A stretch of 52,769 bases of DNA, from assembly GCA_938036875.1 (NCBI GenBank), contig CALHVX010000139.1, forward strand, positions 1-52,769, read 5' to 3'. Below the pieces are notes generated by a model. It saw only the letters and a program-made list of their open reading frames with translations. It was not told the DNA's origin and made no database searches. The translations under genes were made by a program, and so were the position numbers. Positions 1 to 8,550 of this stretch are shown piece by piece. The stretch is from an uncultured Pseudomonadales bacterium (GTDB taxonomy: Bacteria > Pseudomonadota > Gammaproteobacteria > Pseudomonadales > Azotimanducaceae). Positions within the stretch are counted from its first letter, which is position 1. Each line of letters opens with the position of its first letter.

Positions 1-3000
1 GCGAACTTTGCAATCTCTGCTTCCCAGTTGCCGGTAACCGACGTGGGTGCTACGACCAGCGCGGGGCCATCAGCGGCGCGATGCAGTAACAGCGCCAGGG
101 TTTGTAGCGTTTTACCTAAGCCCATGTCGTCCGCTAAACAAGCCCCAACACCCCAATGACTCAATCGAGCCAACCATTGGAAGCCGTCTTGTTGGTAAGG
201 GCGTAACTCGGCTTTTAAGGTGGCAGGCAAGGTGGCGGTGTAAGACTTGGCATCACGCAAGCGCTGTTGCTGGTCCAGCCAGGCAACGTCTAGGTCGCTT
301 TGGCTCTGATCAATCAGATCCTCAAGCGCTGATGCCGCAAGAGGATGGATTCTGACCCCTTTATCTTTGCTAGGGGTAGCGCTGCTAGCAAGCTCGGTTA
401 GCTGCTTGCGAAACGCATCGCTTAACGCAACGAACTCTCCATCACCAAGCTCGAGGAAGCGAGAGTCTGGCGCCGCATCAAGCAAGCCGAGCAGTTGCTC
501 CAAACTTAAAACTCGAGATTCGTCGATGGGCAACTCGCCATCGGCGCTAAACCATTCCGCCGCGCTGCGAATGCTTAGCTGAAATTGTGAGGTGTCAGCG
601 CGTGCCACCACTTTGTAGGATTGGCCTTTAGGCCATAGGCAGCGAGCTTCGGCTTCGCGCAGCTGCTCTACCAGTTCCAAGCAGGGGCCGGCCCCTTCTA
701 GGGTAATGTGAAACTGATCGTCGGCATCCGTTTGCAGTAGGGGACATCGAGCTTGCAGCTCTGCTGCTTGACGTAGCTCGGCCTCGAGATCCCGAGTACA
801 TTCAACGTTGGTTTCATCATGTCGCAAGTACAAGGTGCGACCACCGCTGCCGGGTTCAAACTGCGCAGCACTACCGCTCACCGGCTCAACCAGTAAAGAT
901 ATCGATAAGCCGCTGTCTGTTGGCACCAACTGAACTAGTGGCTCGCTGTCTGCGGGGACCTCGATAGCGCTGCTGTTGTTGATCGCTACATCGCTATGGA
1001 TGCGTATCTCGCCGGCCAATGCCGTCACCGCATCAAGCAACCGTTGGCGTGCCTCGGTAGGCAGGTTTAACCCTTGGGCAGGAATGATCTCGAACAGCCG
1101 TTGATGGCTTGAGCTAAATTTTGTCACCAGCAACTTGCTGTAGGGGTTTAGCGTGGCAAGATATTCGCCATGCTCGCTGCCATGCGGGCTAACCCGTGCG
1201 CGCAACATATCGTTGGCTTCGCTTTCAATAAACAGCTCGGGGTCTTGGAGCACTACCTCCACCGGTTCATCGTTAGGGCCAACAACGTTGGGGTGGCCAA
1301 TGAGGGCATGCAGCGCCTGTGCATCGATGCTGTAGGTGGCGCTTGCCTGATCGCCCCAGGCGTTGCGCTCGACTTGGATTACGGCAGCGGCCGCTCTATC
1401 GGCATCGGTTAGGTACTCAAGCGTACGCGCTTCTTGATGCAAGCGTTTGAGGGCCATAACTCGCCCCTTAGACCAGGCGCCAGATTTGTTCAGCCGCTGC
1501 TCTCGCGGCATGGCGGTCCAGGAACCGTTGTCTTGTCGCTCGAGCTGCCAGGCTAGTCGTTTGGCCGTCTGCTCTCGGCGTTGCTTGCCGCTTGCGCCAG
1601 GACCTTGGGTGGCTGCTAGCTTTTCTAGTGCTTGCAGCGGGTACTCCCATTGGGCCAAGGGGGTAATTAGATTGCACAGGCTGACGCTGCCGAGCTCTTC
1701 GTGGGCAAGACTGGTGCTAGCGGCATCGCTTTCTAGGCCTTCTATTGGGTCTAGGGCGGTGGGATCCTGCAATTGTTGTGCGGTTTGGCGCTGCACAATT
1801 TGTAGCTTGGAGCGTACGTTGCGCAGCTCTGCAGCAAGCCAACGATAACCTTGCTGCTCGCAATGCTCGGCGTAGTGCTGCAGCGCGAGGTCTTGGCGCT
1901 GGCGACGTTGTGGTTCAAACTGGCCTTGCCAAACACAGGTAAAACCATACAAGAGGGTTGCAAAAGGACCGTTTTGTGCGTGTTCCCAAGCGAGCATCAC
2001 ATCGTTTTCGCTATTGAGCCCTGCGGCGTTTGCAACGCAAAGCACAATCTCTGGGTACAAGCGTTGGCGCGTGGCGGAACGCACCAGTTGTTCTATGAGT
2101 AGCTGTTGGTTAGGCCGGTCGAGCTTGATCACGGCTAGCATGGCCAAGGTAAAGGCTCTGGATTGCGGAAAGACCGAGCGCTTACGGCTGCTCTCTTTGG
2201 CTAAGGTGAGGGCTTGGGCGAGATCGTCAGCCGCCGTGTTGTAATCGCCGCAGATGCAGGCGATAGCGGCTCTTGTTGCGGCGCGTTCCATACGGATTTG
2301 GGTCTGCGCTTGCAGGTCGCTGGGAAGCTCGGCAAACACCGCTTGAGCCTCCTCGAAGTTACCCTTTAGAATTTCGATGAATGCGATGGGCCCGGGTAAG
2401 GAGGCAAGGTTAGGTGCCAGCTCTTTGCACAAGGCAACCACCGGCGCCGAGTTTGCTGCGTTGGAGATGATCCAATCTAGGCAGCTCAGCAGGGCGGCTT
2501 CTAGATAGGATTCCGGTAAAGTACGCAGCAGCGGCTCAGCACCCGCTTGGGCTAAGAAGTCCCAGGCCCCATGGGGCAGGGTTCCCAGCTCATCAATGGC
2601 GCTGAAACGCTTGGCCACGGTGTAGCAACGTAGCAACATTTGTTGCTGCTTCGGGCTGACACCCCAGCGGGTCCAAGAATCACGCGCCTGGGCGGCCATG
2701 ATGGCATCTAGCCGTCCAGAGCGTTGTGCGGTAATGGTCAGGCCAGGAGCCCAGGTGCTGTTAGCGATTGGGCCAGCACCCAGATCCGGAGTCACAACGA
2801 TGCCCGCGGCATGTAGCTCTTGCAGCGCTAGCTTGACCTGGTCACCCGTAATACGGCGCCCTTCGTGACGCATGTCTGCATGCGCAAGCCATTGGGCCAC
2901 CCGTGAGTAAGCTGGGTCATGCGGGTAAACGACACCGTATATTTGCGCGACACGCTGCGCAACGCCAGATAGATTGGCGTAGCGTTCGCGCATGCTGGCT

Positions 3001-3041
3001 AGGTTTAGCTTGCTGGTTTGCGCGTTTGGTACTGCTGACAT
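1..3041 (-). CDS. SNF2-type DEAD/DEAH helicase, C-terminal part beyond the window
   Basis: An uninterrupted minus-strand frame of about 1013 codons runs from an ATG at 3041 to the window edge. The first ~600 residues are helical and alanine/leucine-rich with no motif I recognise. A middle region to about residue 920 resembles the poorly defined domain that precedes the helicase core in bacterial SNF2 proteins. From about residue 945 the SNF2 ATPase begins: a [12 protein letters not shown] segment, then the Walker A motif DDMGLGKT near residue 970 (about bases 113-133), then the Ia motif [11 protein letters not shown]. The DEAH box and helicase C domain must lie left of base 1. SNF2 enzymes translocate on double-stranded DNA and remodel protein-DNA complexes; the bacterial role of this subtype is unclear. 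No good Shine-Dalgarno precedes the start, so the start is less certain than the family. Confidence 0.85.
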   Translation of the reverse strand, partial: MSAVPNAQTSKLNLASMRERYANLSGVAQRVAQIYGVVYPHDPAYSRVAQWLAHADMRHEGRRITGDQVKLALQELHAAGIVVTPDLGAGPIANSTWAPGLTITAQRSGRLDAIMAAQARDSWTRWGVSPKQQQMLLRCYTVAKRFSAIDELGTLPHGAWDFLAQAGAEPLLRTLPESYLEAALLSCLDWIISNAANSAPVVALCKELAPNLASLPGPIAFIEILKGNFEEAQAVFAELPSDLQAQTQIRMERAATRAAIACICGDYNTAADDLAQALTLAKESSRKRSVFPQSRAFTLAMLAVIKLDRPNQQLLIEQLVRSATRQRLYPEIVLCVANAAGLNSENDVMLAWEHAQNGPFATLLYGFTCVWQGQFEPQRRQRQDLALQHYAEHCEQQGYRWLAAELRNVRSKLQIVQRQTAQQLQDPTALDPIEGLESDAASTSLAHEELGSVSLCNLITPLAQWEYPLQALEKLAATQGPGASGKQRREQTAKRLAWQLERQDNGSWTAMPREQRLNKSGAWSKGRVMALKRLHQEARTLEYLTDADRAAAAVIQVERNAWGDQASATYSIDAQALHALIGHPNVVGPNDEPVEVVLQDPELFIESEANDMLRARVSPHGSEHGEYLATLNPYSKLLVTKFSSSHQRLFEIIPAQGLNLPTEARQRLLDAVTALAGEIRIHSDVAINNSSAIEVPADSEPLVQLVPTDSGLSISLLVEPVSGSAAQFEPGSGGRTLYLRHDETNVECTRDLEAELRQAAELQARCPLLQTDADDQFHITLEGAGPCLELVEQLREAEARCLWPKGQSYKVVARADTSQFQLSIRSAAEWFSADGELPIDESRVLSLEQLLGLLDAAPDSRFLELGDGEFVALSDAFRKQLTELASSATPSKDKGVRIHPLAASALEDLIDQSQSDLDVAWLDQQQRLRDAKSYTATLPATLKAELRPYQQDGFQWLARLSHWGVGACLADDMGLGKTLQTLALLLHRAADGPALVVAPTSVTGNWEAEIAKF

Positions 3042-3355
3042 TATGTGTTGGAGGCGCTGCTGAACTGGACCGCGGATTGTAGACTAAATTGCCCGCGAAC
3101 ATTGGCTACATATCCCCTAAGTGCTGTTTTTTTTTGCCTACTGATTGCTTTGCGGGATTAAGGGTAAGTCTGCCTCTCACTGCAGCCTTAAGGGCGAGTT
3201 GATATCCATAGTTAAAATTCAATTATTTTGTTAAAAAACAATAGTATAGAGATTTTTTCTATTGTAAATGCTCATCTATACGTTCATGGCCCAGACATCG
3301 CGGCGCTAGCGTTCAACCGTGTATGCTTAGGCGAATTATCGGGGAATCAACCAAG
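3042..3355. other. Intergenic region, divergent promoters expected
   Basis: This 314-base gap lies between the divergent helicase and CMD-family genes. It holds a run of nine T near 3127-3135 and an AT-rich stretch around 3205-3270. That stretch contains a 7-bp inverted repeat (ACAATAG at 3238-3244, CTATTGT at 3259-3265, 14-base loop). I see no convincing sigma-70 promoter pair, no small gene and no tRNA. Promoters for both neighbours presumably lie here. Confidence 0.4.
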
Positions 3356-3997
3356 ATGCCAAGACTAAAACAAGTTAGCCGTGCTGAAGCGCACGCGTCG
3401 GTGCTGCCGCTATACGATGCGCTGTTCGGCGCGGATGTGGATCCCGTTGCACAACCCGGCACTGCCACGGGCACGCCGGGAGATTGGTGGACCGTCTTTG
3501 CGTTGGTTCCCGAGTGCTTGCAACACGCAACGGCTGGCTTCCAGTTTTATCGTGGCAAAAAGCGAAAAATCAGCCCGAAACTACGGGAGTTGGGGCAGGC
3601 GCGAGCCGGTTTTGCACGAGGCAGTCAGTTTGTCTTTTCGCAACATTGCAAAGCGCTACGAGCGGCCGGGTTCAGCGAGGCTCAGATTGACGCGATACCC
3701 CATTGGTCGTCGAGCGATGTTTTTGATGAGATTGAAAAAGCGGTGCTTGCTTACACAGATGATTTGGTCCTTCAGGGTGGTCGCGTGGCCGACGGCACCT
3801 TTGCGGTGCTGAAGAAGCATCTGAGTGATGAGGCGATTCTTGAACTCACCTACATCACCTGTACTTACGAGATGCATGCCACCATGACGCGTGCGTTGCA
3901 GTTGGAGTTTGATAACGTGGGTGAGCGCGTTGTTGAAGTACCGCTGCCAGAAGGCGAGGCTAGAGATATTGATTTCATGCGTGCCGTTGACGATTAA
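3356..3997 (+). CDS. Carboxymuconolactone decarboxylase (CMD/AhpD-like) family protein
   Basis: A protein of about 213 residues with the all-helical CMD/AhpD fold pattern. The core ARAGFARGSQFVFSQHCKAL (about residues 82-101) sits where CMD and AhpD proteins carry their active-site helix, and a second helical part follows (YITCTYEMHATMTRA). The AhpD CxxC redox pair is absent, and at the position of the usual CxxH motif the residues are FSQH, so a thiol peroxidase-like role is unlikely and decarboxylase or isomerase-like chemistry is more plausible. The ATG at 3356 is preferred to the in-frame ATG at 3323 because GGGGA lies about 11 bases upstream and family members start near MPRL. ArfB follows after 49 bases. 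The substrate is not predictable. Confidence 0.8.
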   Translation: MPRLKQVSRAEAHASVLPLYDALFGADVDPVAQPGTATGTPGDWWTVFALVPECLQHATAGFQFYRGKKRKISPKLRELGQARAGFARGSQFVFSQHCKALRAAGFSEAQIDAIPHWSSSDVFDEIEKAVLAYTDDLVLQGGRVADGTFAVLKKHLSDEAILELTYITCTYEMHATMTRALQLEFDNVGERVVEVPLPEGEARDIDFMRAVDD

Positions 3998-4046
3998 GGT
4001 TGATGAGTAACGCTGAGGGTTGCAAGCCCCTGTTCAAGGCAAGCTT

Positions 4047-4502
4047 GTGCCGCTAGAACCAATAGATCCAAGCAGTACGCCCAAAGCCACAGCAACCGAT
4101 GCGTTGCCGCCGGGTGTGCCTATAGATGCGGTGTCTTTGGAGTTTGTGCGTAGCCGGGGCGCGGGTGGACAAAACGTCAACAAGGTCGCCACCGCGGTGC
4201 AACTGCGGCTTAGGGTTTCTGCCACCAGCTTAGGTTATGCCACGCAGCAGCGTTTGCTGGAATTGGCGGGTTCGCGCGCCACCAAGCAGGGGGAAGTGTT
4301 GTTGCGTGCTGACCGCTTCCGAACCCAGGCGCGTAATCGCGCTGATGCGTTTGACCGATTGGCAGAGTTGATAACACAAGCGCGCATCGTGCCTAAGCGA
4401 CGTCGGGTAACCCGGGTTTCAGCGTCAGCCAAGCGGCGCCGCCGTGAAAGCAAAAGTCGCCGTGGTGTCACTAAGAAGCTGCGTTCTAGGCCAACAGAGT
4501 AG
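4047..4502 (+). CDS. arfB: Alternative ribosome-rescue factor B (peptidyl-tRNA hydrolase)
   Basis: ArfB (YaeJ) releases nascent peptides from ribosomes stalled on mRNAs without a stop codon. The catalytic segment SRGAGGQNVNKVATAVQLRL carries the GGQ motif shared with class I release factors, whose Gln methylation site and backbone position water for ester hydrolysis. The last ~45 residues are very rich in Arg and Lys (RRRRES, KSRRGVTKKLRSR), matching the basic tail that ArfB threads into the empty mRNA channel. At about 151 residues it is close to the usual 140. The GTG at 4047 is chosen because AAGG lies seven bases upstream; the frame also opens at TTG 4020, but the GAGGG there touches the codon and leaves no spacing. 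Confidence 0.9.
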   Translation: MPLEPIDPSSTPKATATDALPPGVPIDAVSLEFVRSRGAGGQNVNKVATAVQLRLRVSATSLGYATQQRLLELAGSRATKQGEVLLRADRFRTQARNRADAFDRLAELITQARIVPKRRRVTRVSASAKRRRRESKSRRGVTKKLRSRPTE

Positions 4503-4597
4503 TTTAGCCTTAGGCGCGGTTTCTTAATCACCGATCGCTTAGACAAAGATAACCCCAAAATTTTGATTAAACCTAGTAAAAACGTTCGGAGACAAAT

Positions 4598-5635
4598 ATG
4601 AAGTTAGGCATTCTTGGCGGCAATATCGGCCGCAAAACGGGTATCAATATAGATGCCATTAAACAGGCTGAAAATTTAGGCTACGACTCGGTATGGACCG
4701 CAGAAGCCTGGGGTGCCGACGCGGTCACACCAGCGACTTGGATACTAGCGCAAACGGATAAGATCAACGTTGGCACCGCAATTATGCAAATGCCAGCACG
4801 GACGCCAGCCATGGCGGCTATGACGGCCATGAGCCTAGCGGAGTTGTCCGGTGGCCGATTTATTGTTGGTCTGGGTGCCTCTGGTCCGCAGGTGGTTGAA
4901 GGTTGGCACGGCGTGCCTTATGGCAAACCCATGACCCGGCTGCGTGAGTACATTGCCATCATGCGGCAAATCATTGAACGTAAAGGTCCTGCGGTGTTTG
5001 ACGGTGACCAGTACCAACTCCCATACACCGGCGAGGGTGCTACGGGTCTTGGCAAACCGCTCAAAAGTATTTTGCACTGCGAAGAAGACGTGAAAATATT
5101 TGCCGCTAACATCACGCCCAAAGGCGTTGAAACCGCAGCCGAAGTGGCAGACGGTTTTTTCCCCATTTGGATGGACCCAGAAAAGTACTCCGTGTTTGAA
5201 GAACCCATCAAGAAAGGTTTTGCCAAAGCGGGCGATAAGAATTTAACGCAATTTGAAGTATCCCCCTTTGTTACCGTGGTGATTGGTGACGATGTGGATG
5301 AGTGCATGGCTCCGATTCGAGGGAACATGGCGTTGTACATCGGCGGCATGGGTGCGCGCGATAAAAACTTCTACAACAGTTACGCCAAAGCCTTAGGGTT
5401 TGAAGACGCGGCAGTTGAGATTCAAGATCACTTTTTGGCAGGGCGGCGTGAGCAGGCAATGGCTGCAGTACCCAAAGAGTTAATCGATGCCTGTCACTTG
5501 GTCGGGCCGGCTGATCGCATTCGCGAACGTTTGCAGCGTTGGAAAACGGCAGGCAATCGCGGGCAAGTGGCCAGCATGCTGTTAGGTACGCAGCAACCTG
5601 AGGCTTTAGAGCTTATCGCTGGAGAAATGTTGTAG
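4598..5635 (+). CDS. LLM-class (luciferase-like) oxidoreductase, F420_Rv3520c type
   Basis: A full-length 345-residue luciferase-like monooxygenase barrel. It begins MKLGILGGNIG, has GYDSVWTAEAWG at about 28-39 and SGGRFIVGLGASGPQ at about 84-98, and resembles the Rv3520c-type subfamily usually annotated as F420-dependent. Such enzymes transfer hydride between reduced F420 or FMN and a substrate. F420 use is inferred from family only; the related bacterial luciferases use FMN. CGGAG about eight bases before the ATG supports the start. The stop codon TAG shares its last base with the GTG start of the NUDIX gene, so the two are translationally coupled. A PPOX-class F420-type protein is encoded at 48460-48858, which makes F420 use in this organism worth testing. 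Confidence 0.85.
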   Translation: MKLGILGGNIGRKTGINIDAIKQAENLGYDSVWTAEAWGADAVTPATWILAQTDKINVGTAIMQMPARTPAMAAMTAMSLAELSGGRFIVGLGASGPQVVEGWHGVPYGKPMTRLREYIAIMRQIIERKGPAVFDGDQYQLPYTGEGATGLGKPLKSILHCEEDVKIFAANITPKGVETAAEVADGFFPIWMDPEKYSVFEEPIKKGFAKAGDKNLTQFEVSPFVTVVIGDDVDECMAPIRGNMALYIGGMGARDKNFYNSYAKALGFEDAAVEIQDHFLAGRREQAMAAVPKELIDACHLVGPADRIRERLQRWKTAGNRGQVASMLLGTQQPEALELIAGEML

Positions 5636-6423
5636 TGACGGACAAACCTAAGGCCCCCGGGGCAAGCACCGAGCACAAAAATGATATGTACGGCAACGTT
5701 GAAATGCGTTCGGAAAGCGACCCCGGCGTTTCTGCGCTGATTCCTTCGGCAACCGTTGTGTTGTTGCGGGATGGCGCGGACGGCATGGAAGTGTTGATGC
5801 TGCGCAAGAACTCCAAGATCACCTTTGGTGGGATGTGGGTGTTTCCTGGTGGCAAGATTGACCCTCAGGACTATCCAAAGGGTAGCGATGCAGATCCATC
5901 GGAAGCAGATCGTGATGCTGCAGCAAGGCAAGCGGCAGTGCGAGAAACGCAAGAAGAAGCCGGGCTGAAGCTGGATGCCCAGGGCTTCGTTTGGTTTGCG
6001 CGTTGGACACCACCCCCAGGTCCACAAAAACGATTCACCACTTGGTTCTTTGCCGCACAAATAGCGGGTGATGATGCGATTAGCATCGATGATGGTGAAA
6101 TCAAAGAGCACGCTTGGCTCAAACCGGCTGAGGCGTTACAACGTCATAGTGCGGGTGAGATCGATTTAGTACCGCCTACCTGGGTGACCTTGCATTACCT
6201 CAGTTGCTACCCCAATGGGGATGCGATGCTAGAGCGTATGGCTAAAGAGCCGGCCAAGATCTACTCAACTCGAGTGGTCAAAGCGCAAGATGGCAATCGG
6301 GTAGCTATGTGGGAAGGCGATGCTGGTTACGATGTATGGCTCCCTGACACGGCGGGTGCTCGCCATCGTTTAGTGATGGCCAAAGGCGGCTTTAAGTTTG
6401 AGAACGACGTAGAAACCTACTAG
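5635..6423 (+). CDS. NUDIX hydrolase
   Basis: A 262-residue NUDIX-fold protein. The Nudix box is recognisable but carries an insertion: GG near residues 72-73 (VFPGGKID), then about 25 extra residues, then RETQEEAGL at about 103-111, which holds the metal-binding Glu pair of the REXXEE core. Large NUDIX proteins of this shape are often close to acyl-CoA metabolism genes and may hydrolyse CoA esters or nucleotide derivatives; no CoA-specific motif can be claimed here. Translation starts at GTG 5635, overlapping the LLM stop by one base. The C-terminus overlaps the convergent TIGR03084-like gene by four bases, so the two genes meet tail to tail without a spacer. Confidence 0.85.
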   Translation: MTDKPKAPGASTEHKNDMYGNVEMRSESDPGVSALIPSATVVLLRDGADGMEVLMLRKNSKITFGGMWVFPGGKIDPQDYPKGSDADPSEADRDAAARQAAVRETQEEAGLKLDAQGFVWFARWTPPPGPQKRFTTWFFAAQIAGDDAISIDDGEIKEHAWLKPAEALQRHSAGEIDLVPPTWVTLHYLSCYPNGDAMLERMAKEPAKIYSTRVVKAQDGNRVAMWEGDAGYDVWLPDTAGARHRLVMAKGGFKFENDVETY

Positions 6424-7277
6424 ATAATGCGTATCGCTCGGGGCACCCGGCTCCCGGGTGCGGGTGGATCCTCGGGTGGGCCGGCAAAACACTGGGCAAT
6501 GGCCATCCAGGCTTTGGCATTGCTACCGTTGACCAATAGCTTGGTATCCGCAATGTTGCGCACTTGGGTGACCACCTGACAAAACTCCACAGCGCTGCCA
6601 GCGATACTTTCGGTATGGCTGTTCGTGTCCGTAGGCTCATTGAACGTCCAAGTTGTGCCTGATGGTGCAAGCAAGCGGATGCAAGGCGCCGGGCTAGGCA
6701 CTTCAAGCCCGCGATTACGAAAACTCCATGCGTAAGTGCGAACCCCAATATTGACGATCGGCTCCAAGGCGTCGCTATGGGTTCGGGGTTGTTGCATCAA
6801 ATCGTAGATTGCCCAAGCGTGAGCCCAAGTTTCCATCTGCCGTGCAGTGGCAAACATTCGAGCTTTCATGCTGGGTCCTACCCATTGGAAGCGCTGCTCT
6901 GGGTCTGCTTGAGCTAGTGCCTGGCAGAGTTGCTCAAAGGTCTGGTACCAGCGGTTGAGCAGCTCCGGACCGCTGAGTGGTGTGCTGTTTTGTGGGGTTA
7001 GCCACTGCTGTGTGTAGTGGGTTAGGCCGGAGCTGTGGCCGATATCACGTAGCAGGGTGTTGAAATCTCGTTCGTTGGTGAGGCTGGTGAGCGCCATGTG
7101 ATCAGAGAAATGAAGGTGCGCAATGATGTCCCAGGTGGTCCACTTTTTGAACTCGGTCTGGCTGGTCCAGTAGCCCGTGTCGGTGTCTTTGAGCAACGCA
7201 TACAAGGTTGAGCCCTCGGTGGCCAGATGGGCCACCTGAGCGCTAAGTTGGGTGGTGGCGGATTGAGTGTCGGTCAC
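6420..7277 (-). CDS. TIGR03084-like protein (maleylpyruvate isomerase/DinB-like fold)
   Basis: A 285-residue protein whose first ~180 residues match the mycothiol-dependent maleylpyruvate isomerase/DinB-type four-helix bundle. Candidate metal ligands are the His residues in DIIAHLHFSDHMALTSL (about 50-66) and in METWAHAWAIYDL (about 148-160). The C-terminal third is a separate domain (SGTTWTFNEP, VTQVRNIADTKLLVNG) like that of TIGR03084 proteins, best known from actinobacteria. Family members bind a divalent metal and use a small thiol cofactor or act as hydrolases; the reaction here is unknown. The start is a GTG at 7277 without a clear Shine-Dalgarno. The gene diverges from the acyl-CoA dehydrogenase at 7423, a neighbourhood that suggests acyl-CoA or ring-cleavage catabolism. 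Confidence 0.75.
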   Translation of the reverse strand: MTDTQSATTQLSAQVAHLATEGSTLYALLKDTDTGYWTSQTEFKKWTTWDIIAHLHFSDHMALTSLTNERDFNTLLRDIGHSSGLTHYTQQWLTPQNSTPLSGPELLNRWYQTFEQLCQALAQADPEQRFQWVGPSMKARMFATARQMETWAHAWAIYDLMQQPRTHSDALEPIVNIGVRTYAWSFRNRGLEVPSPAPCIRLLAPSGTTWTFNEPTDTNSHTESIAGSAVEFCQVVTQVRNIADTKLLVNGSNAKAWMAIAQCFAGPPEDPPAPGSRVPRAIRII

Positions 7278-7422
7278 TAGGCAGGACCCCGGCGCTGAGA
7301 TGCTCTGACTATACCCAATGCTTAGCCTCTGATCAGCCCATTGGTACCTGGGTTATGGCCCTTTGGCATCATCCGCGAAAGGGTGCAATATAGCTCCACA
7401 ACTTTAATAACTGGGGAAGTGT

Positions 7423-8540
7423 ATGAACTTCGAATTCTCCGAAGATCAAATCCTGCTGCGCGATCAAGCGCGTGGCTTTTTAACAGATCATTGCTCGCCC
7501 GCTGTGGTGCGCCGGGTGCTGGAGGGAGATGAACTCTATGCTGCTGATTTGTGGAAAAAATTGCCGATATGGGGTGGACGGCAACGGTCATTCCGGAAGA
7601 GTTTGGCGGGCTAGGCCTGTCTTACTTGGAGCTTGCGGTGATAGCGGAAGAGCTGGGTCGTTGTGCCGCGCCTGTACCTTTTGGCTCATCTGTTTATCTC
7701 GCCACAGAAGCGCTGCTGCTGGGTGGAAACCAAGAGCAAAAAGAAGCTTGGTTGCCAACGCTTGCGACCGGTGAAGCCATTGGCACCTTTGCTTACGCAG
7801 AAGGGGGTGGTCAAAGCTCACCTAAGTCGCTGGCGACCAAGGCTAGTGGCGGCAAGCTGAGTGGTCGCAAAGTGGTGGTGCCCGATGCCGAGATTGCTCA
7901 ATTTGTCATTGTTGCCGCAGCAAGCGACAGCGGTGATGGCGCTTCGCTATATCTTGTGGATATGAGCGATGCCGGGGTTAGCACTGAGTCAGTGCAAACC
8001 TTAGATCCATCACGCTCGCATGCCCACATTGATTTTTCTAGCGCTAGCGCTCAATTGTTGGGTGGTGAAGGCCAAGGTTGGGGATTGTTGCAGCGCGTCT
8101 TAGATAGAGCCGCAGTCTTGACCGCATGGGAGCAGTTGGGTGGTTCTGAGGCTTGTTTAGAGATGGCAAAAAACTACGCCATGGGCCGCTACGCGTTTGG
8201 TCGTGCTATCGCCTCTTACCAAGCCATCAAACACAAGCTGGCAGACATGTACGTGAAGAATACTTTAGCCCGTTCCAACGCTTACTATGGCGCCTGGGCT
8301 TTGAATACCGACGCAGCAGAGCTACCGCTCGCGGCAGCAACCGCGCGTGTTGGCAGCACCCAGGCTTACTACTTTTCGTCTAAAGAAAATATCCAAACCC
8401 ACGGTGGTATGGGTTACACCTGGGAATTCGATTGCCAGTTTTACTATCGCCGCTCTAAGTTGTTAGCGGTCAACATTGGTAGTGAAGGGTTGTGGCAAGA
8501 ACGGCTGATTGCCGCCACCGAACAAAGCAACGTCGCTTAA
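7423..8540 (+). CDS. Acyl-CoA dehydrogenase family protein, split by a one-base frameshift
   Basis: Two frames together make one acyl-CoA dehydrogenase of about 372 residues. The first opens at ATG 7423, seven bases after GGGGAAG, and gives the typical N-terminus MNFEFSEDQILLRDQARGFL. At 7555-7560 the frame breaks at a run of six A: residues ADLWKK continue naturally as IADMGWTATVIPEEFGG only if a seventh A is restored. The rest (frame of 7551-8540) has the family's middle beta domain and helical C-terminus, including QTHGGMGYTWEFD before the end. It would act as an FAD enzyme oxidising an acyl-CoA, probably as a heteromer with the next gene, since such pairs are common in sterol and branched-chain degraders. 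Either the base is missing from the assembly, or the gene is a young pseudogene, or slippage restores it. Confidence 0.8.
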
Positions 8541-8550
8541 GGAGAACAAG

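Noticed and set aside
3230-3270. AT-rich inverted repeat as a transposon end or origin
   Set aside because: Only 7 bp, with no partner copy or DnaA-box cluster; likely a promoter-region feature.
4020-4046. TTG 4020 as start of arfB
   Set aside because: The GAGGG before it touches the start codon; GTG 4047 has AAGG at proper spacing and a family-like length.
5494-6111. Long minus-strand open frame opposite the LLM and NUDIX genes
   Set aside because: Its translation has no family features and the opposite strand encodes clear LLM and NUDIX proteins; it is a shadow.
7551-7614. Programmed -1 frameshift in the acyl-CoA dehydrogenase
   Set aside because: The A-run could allow slippage, but there is no good X-XXY-YYZ heptamer in frame and no downstream stimulatory structure was found; a missing base is the simpler reading.
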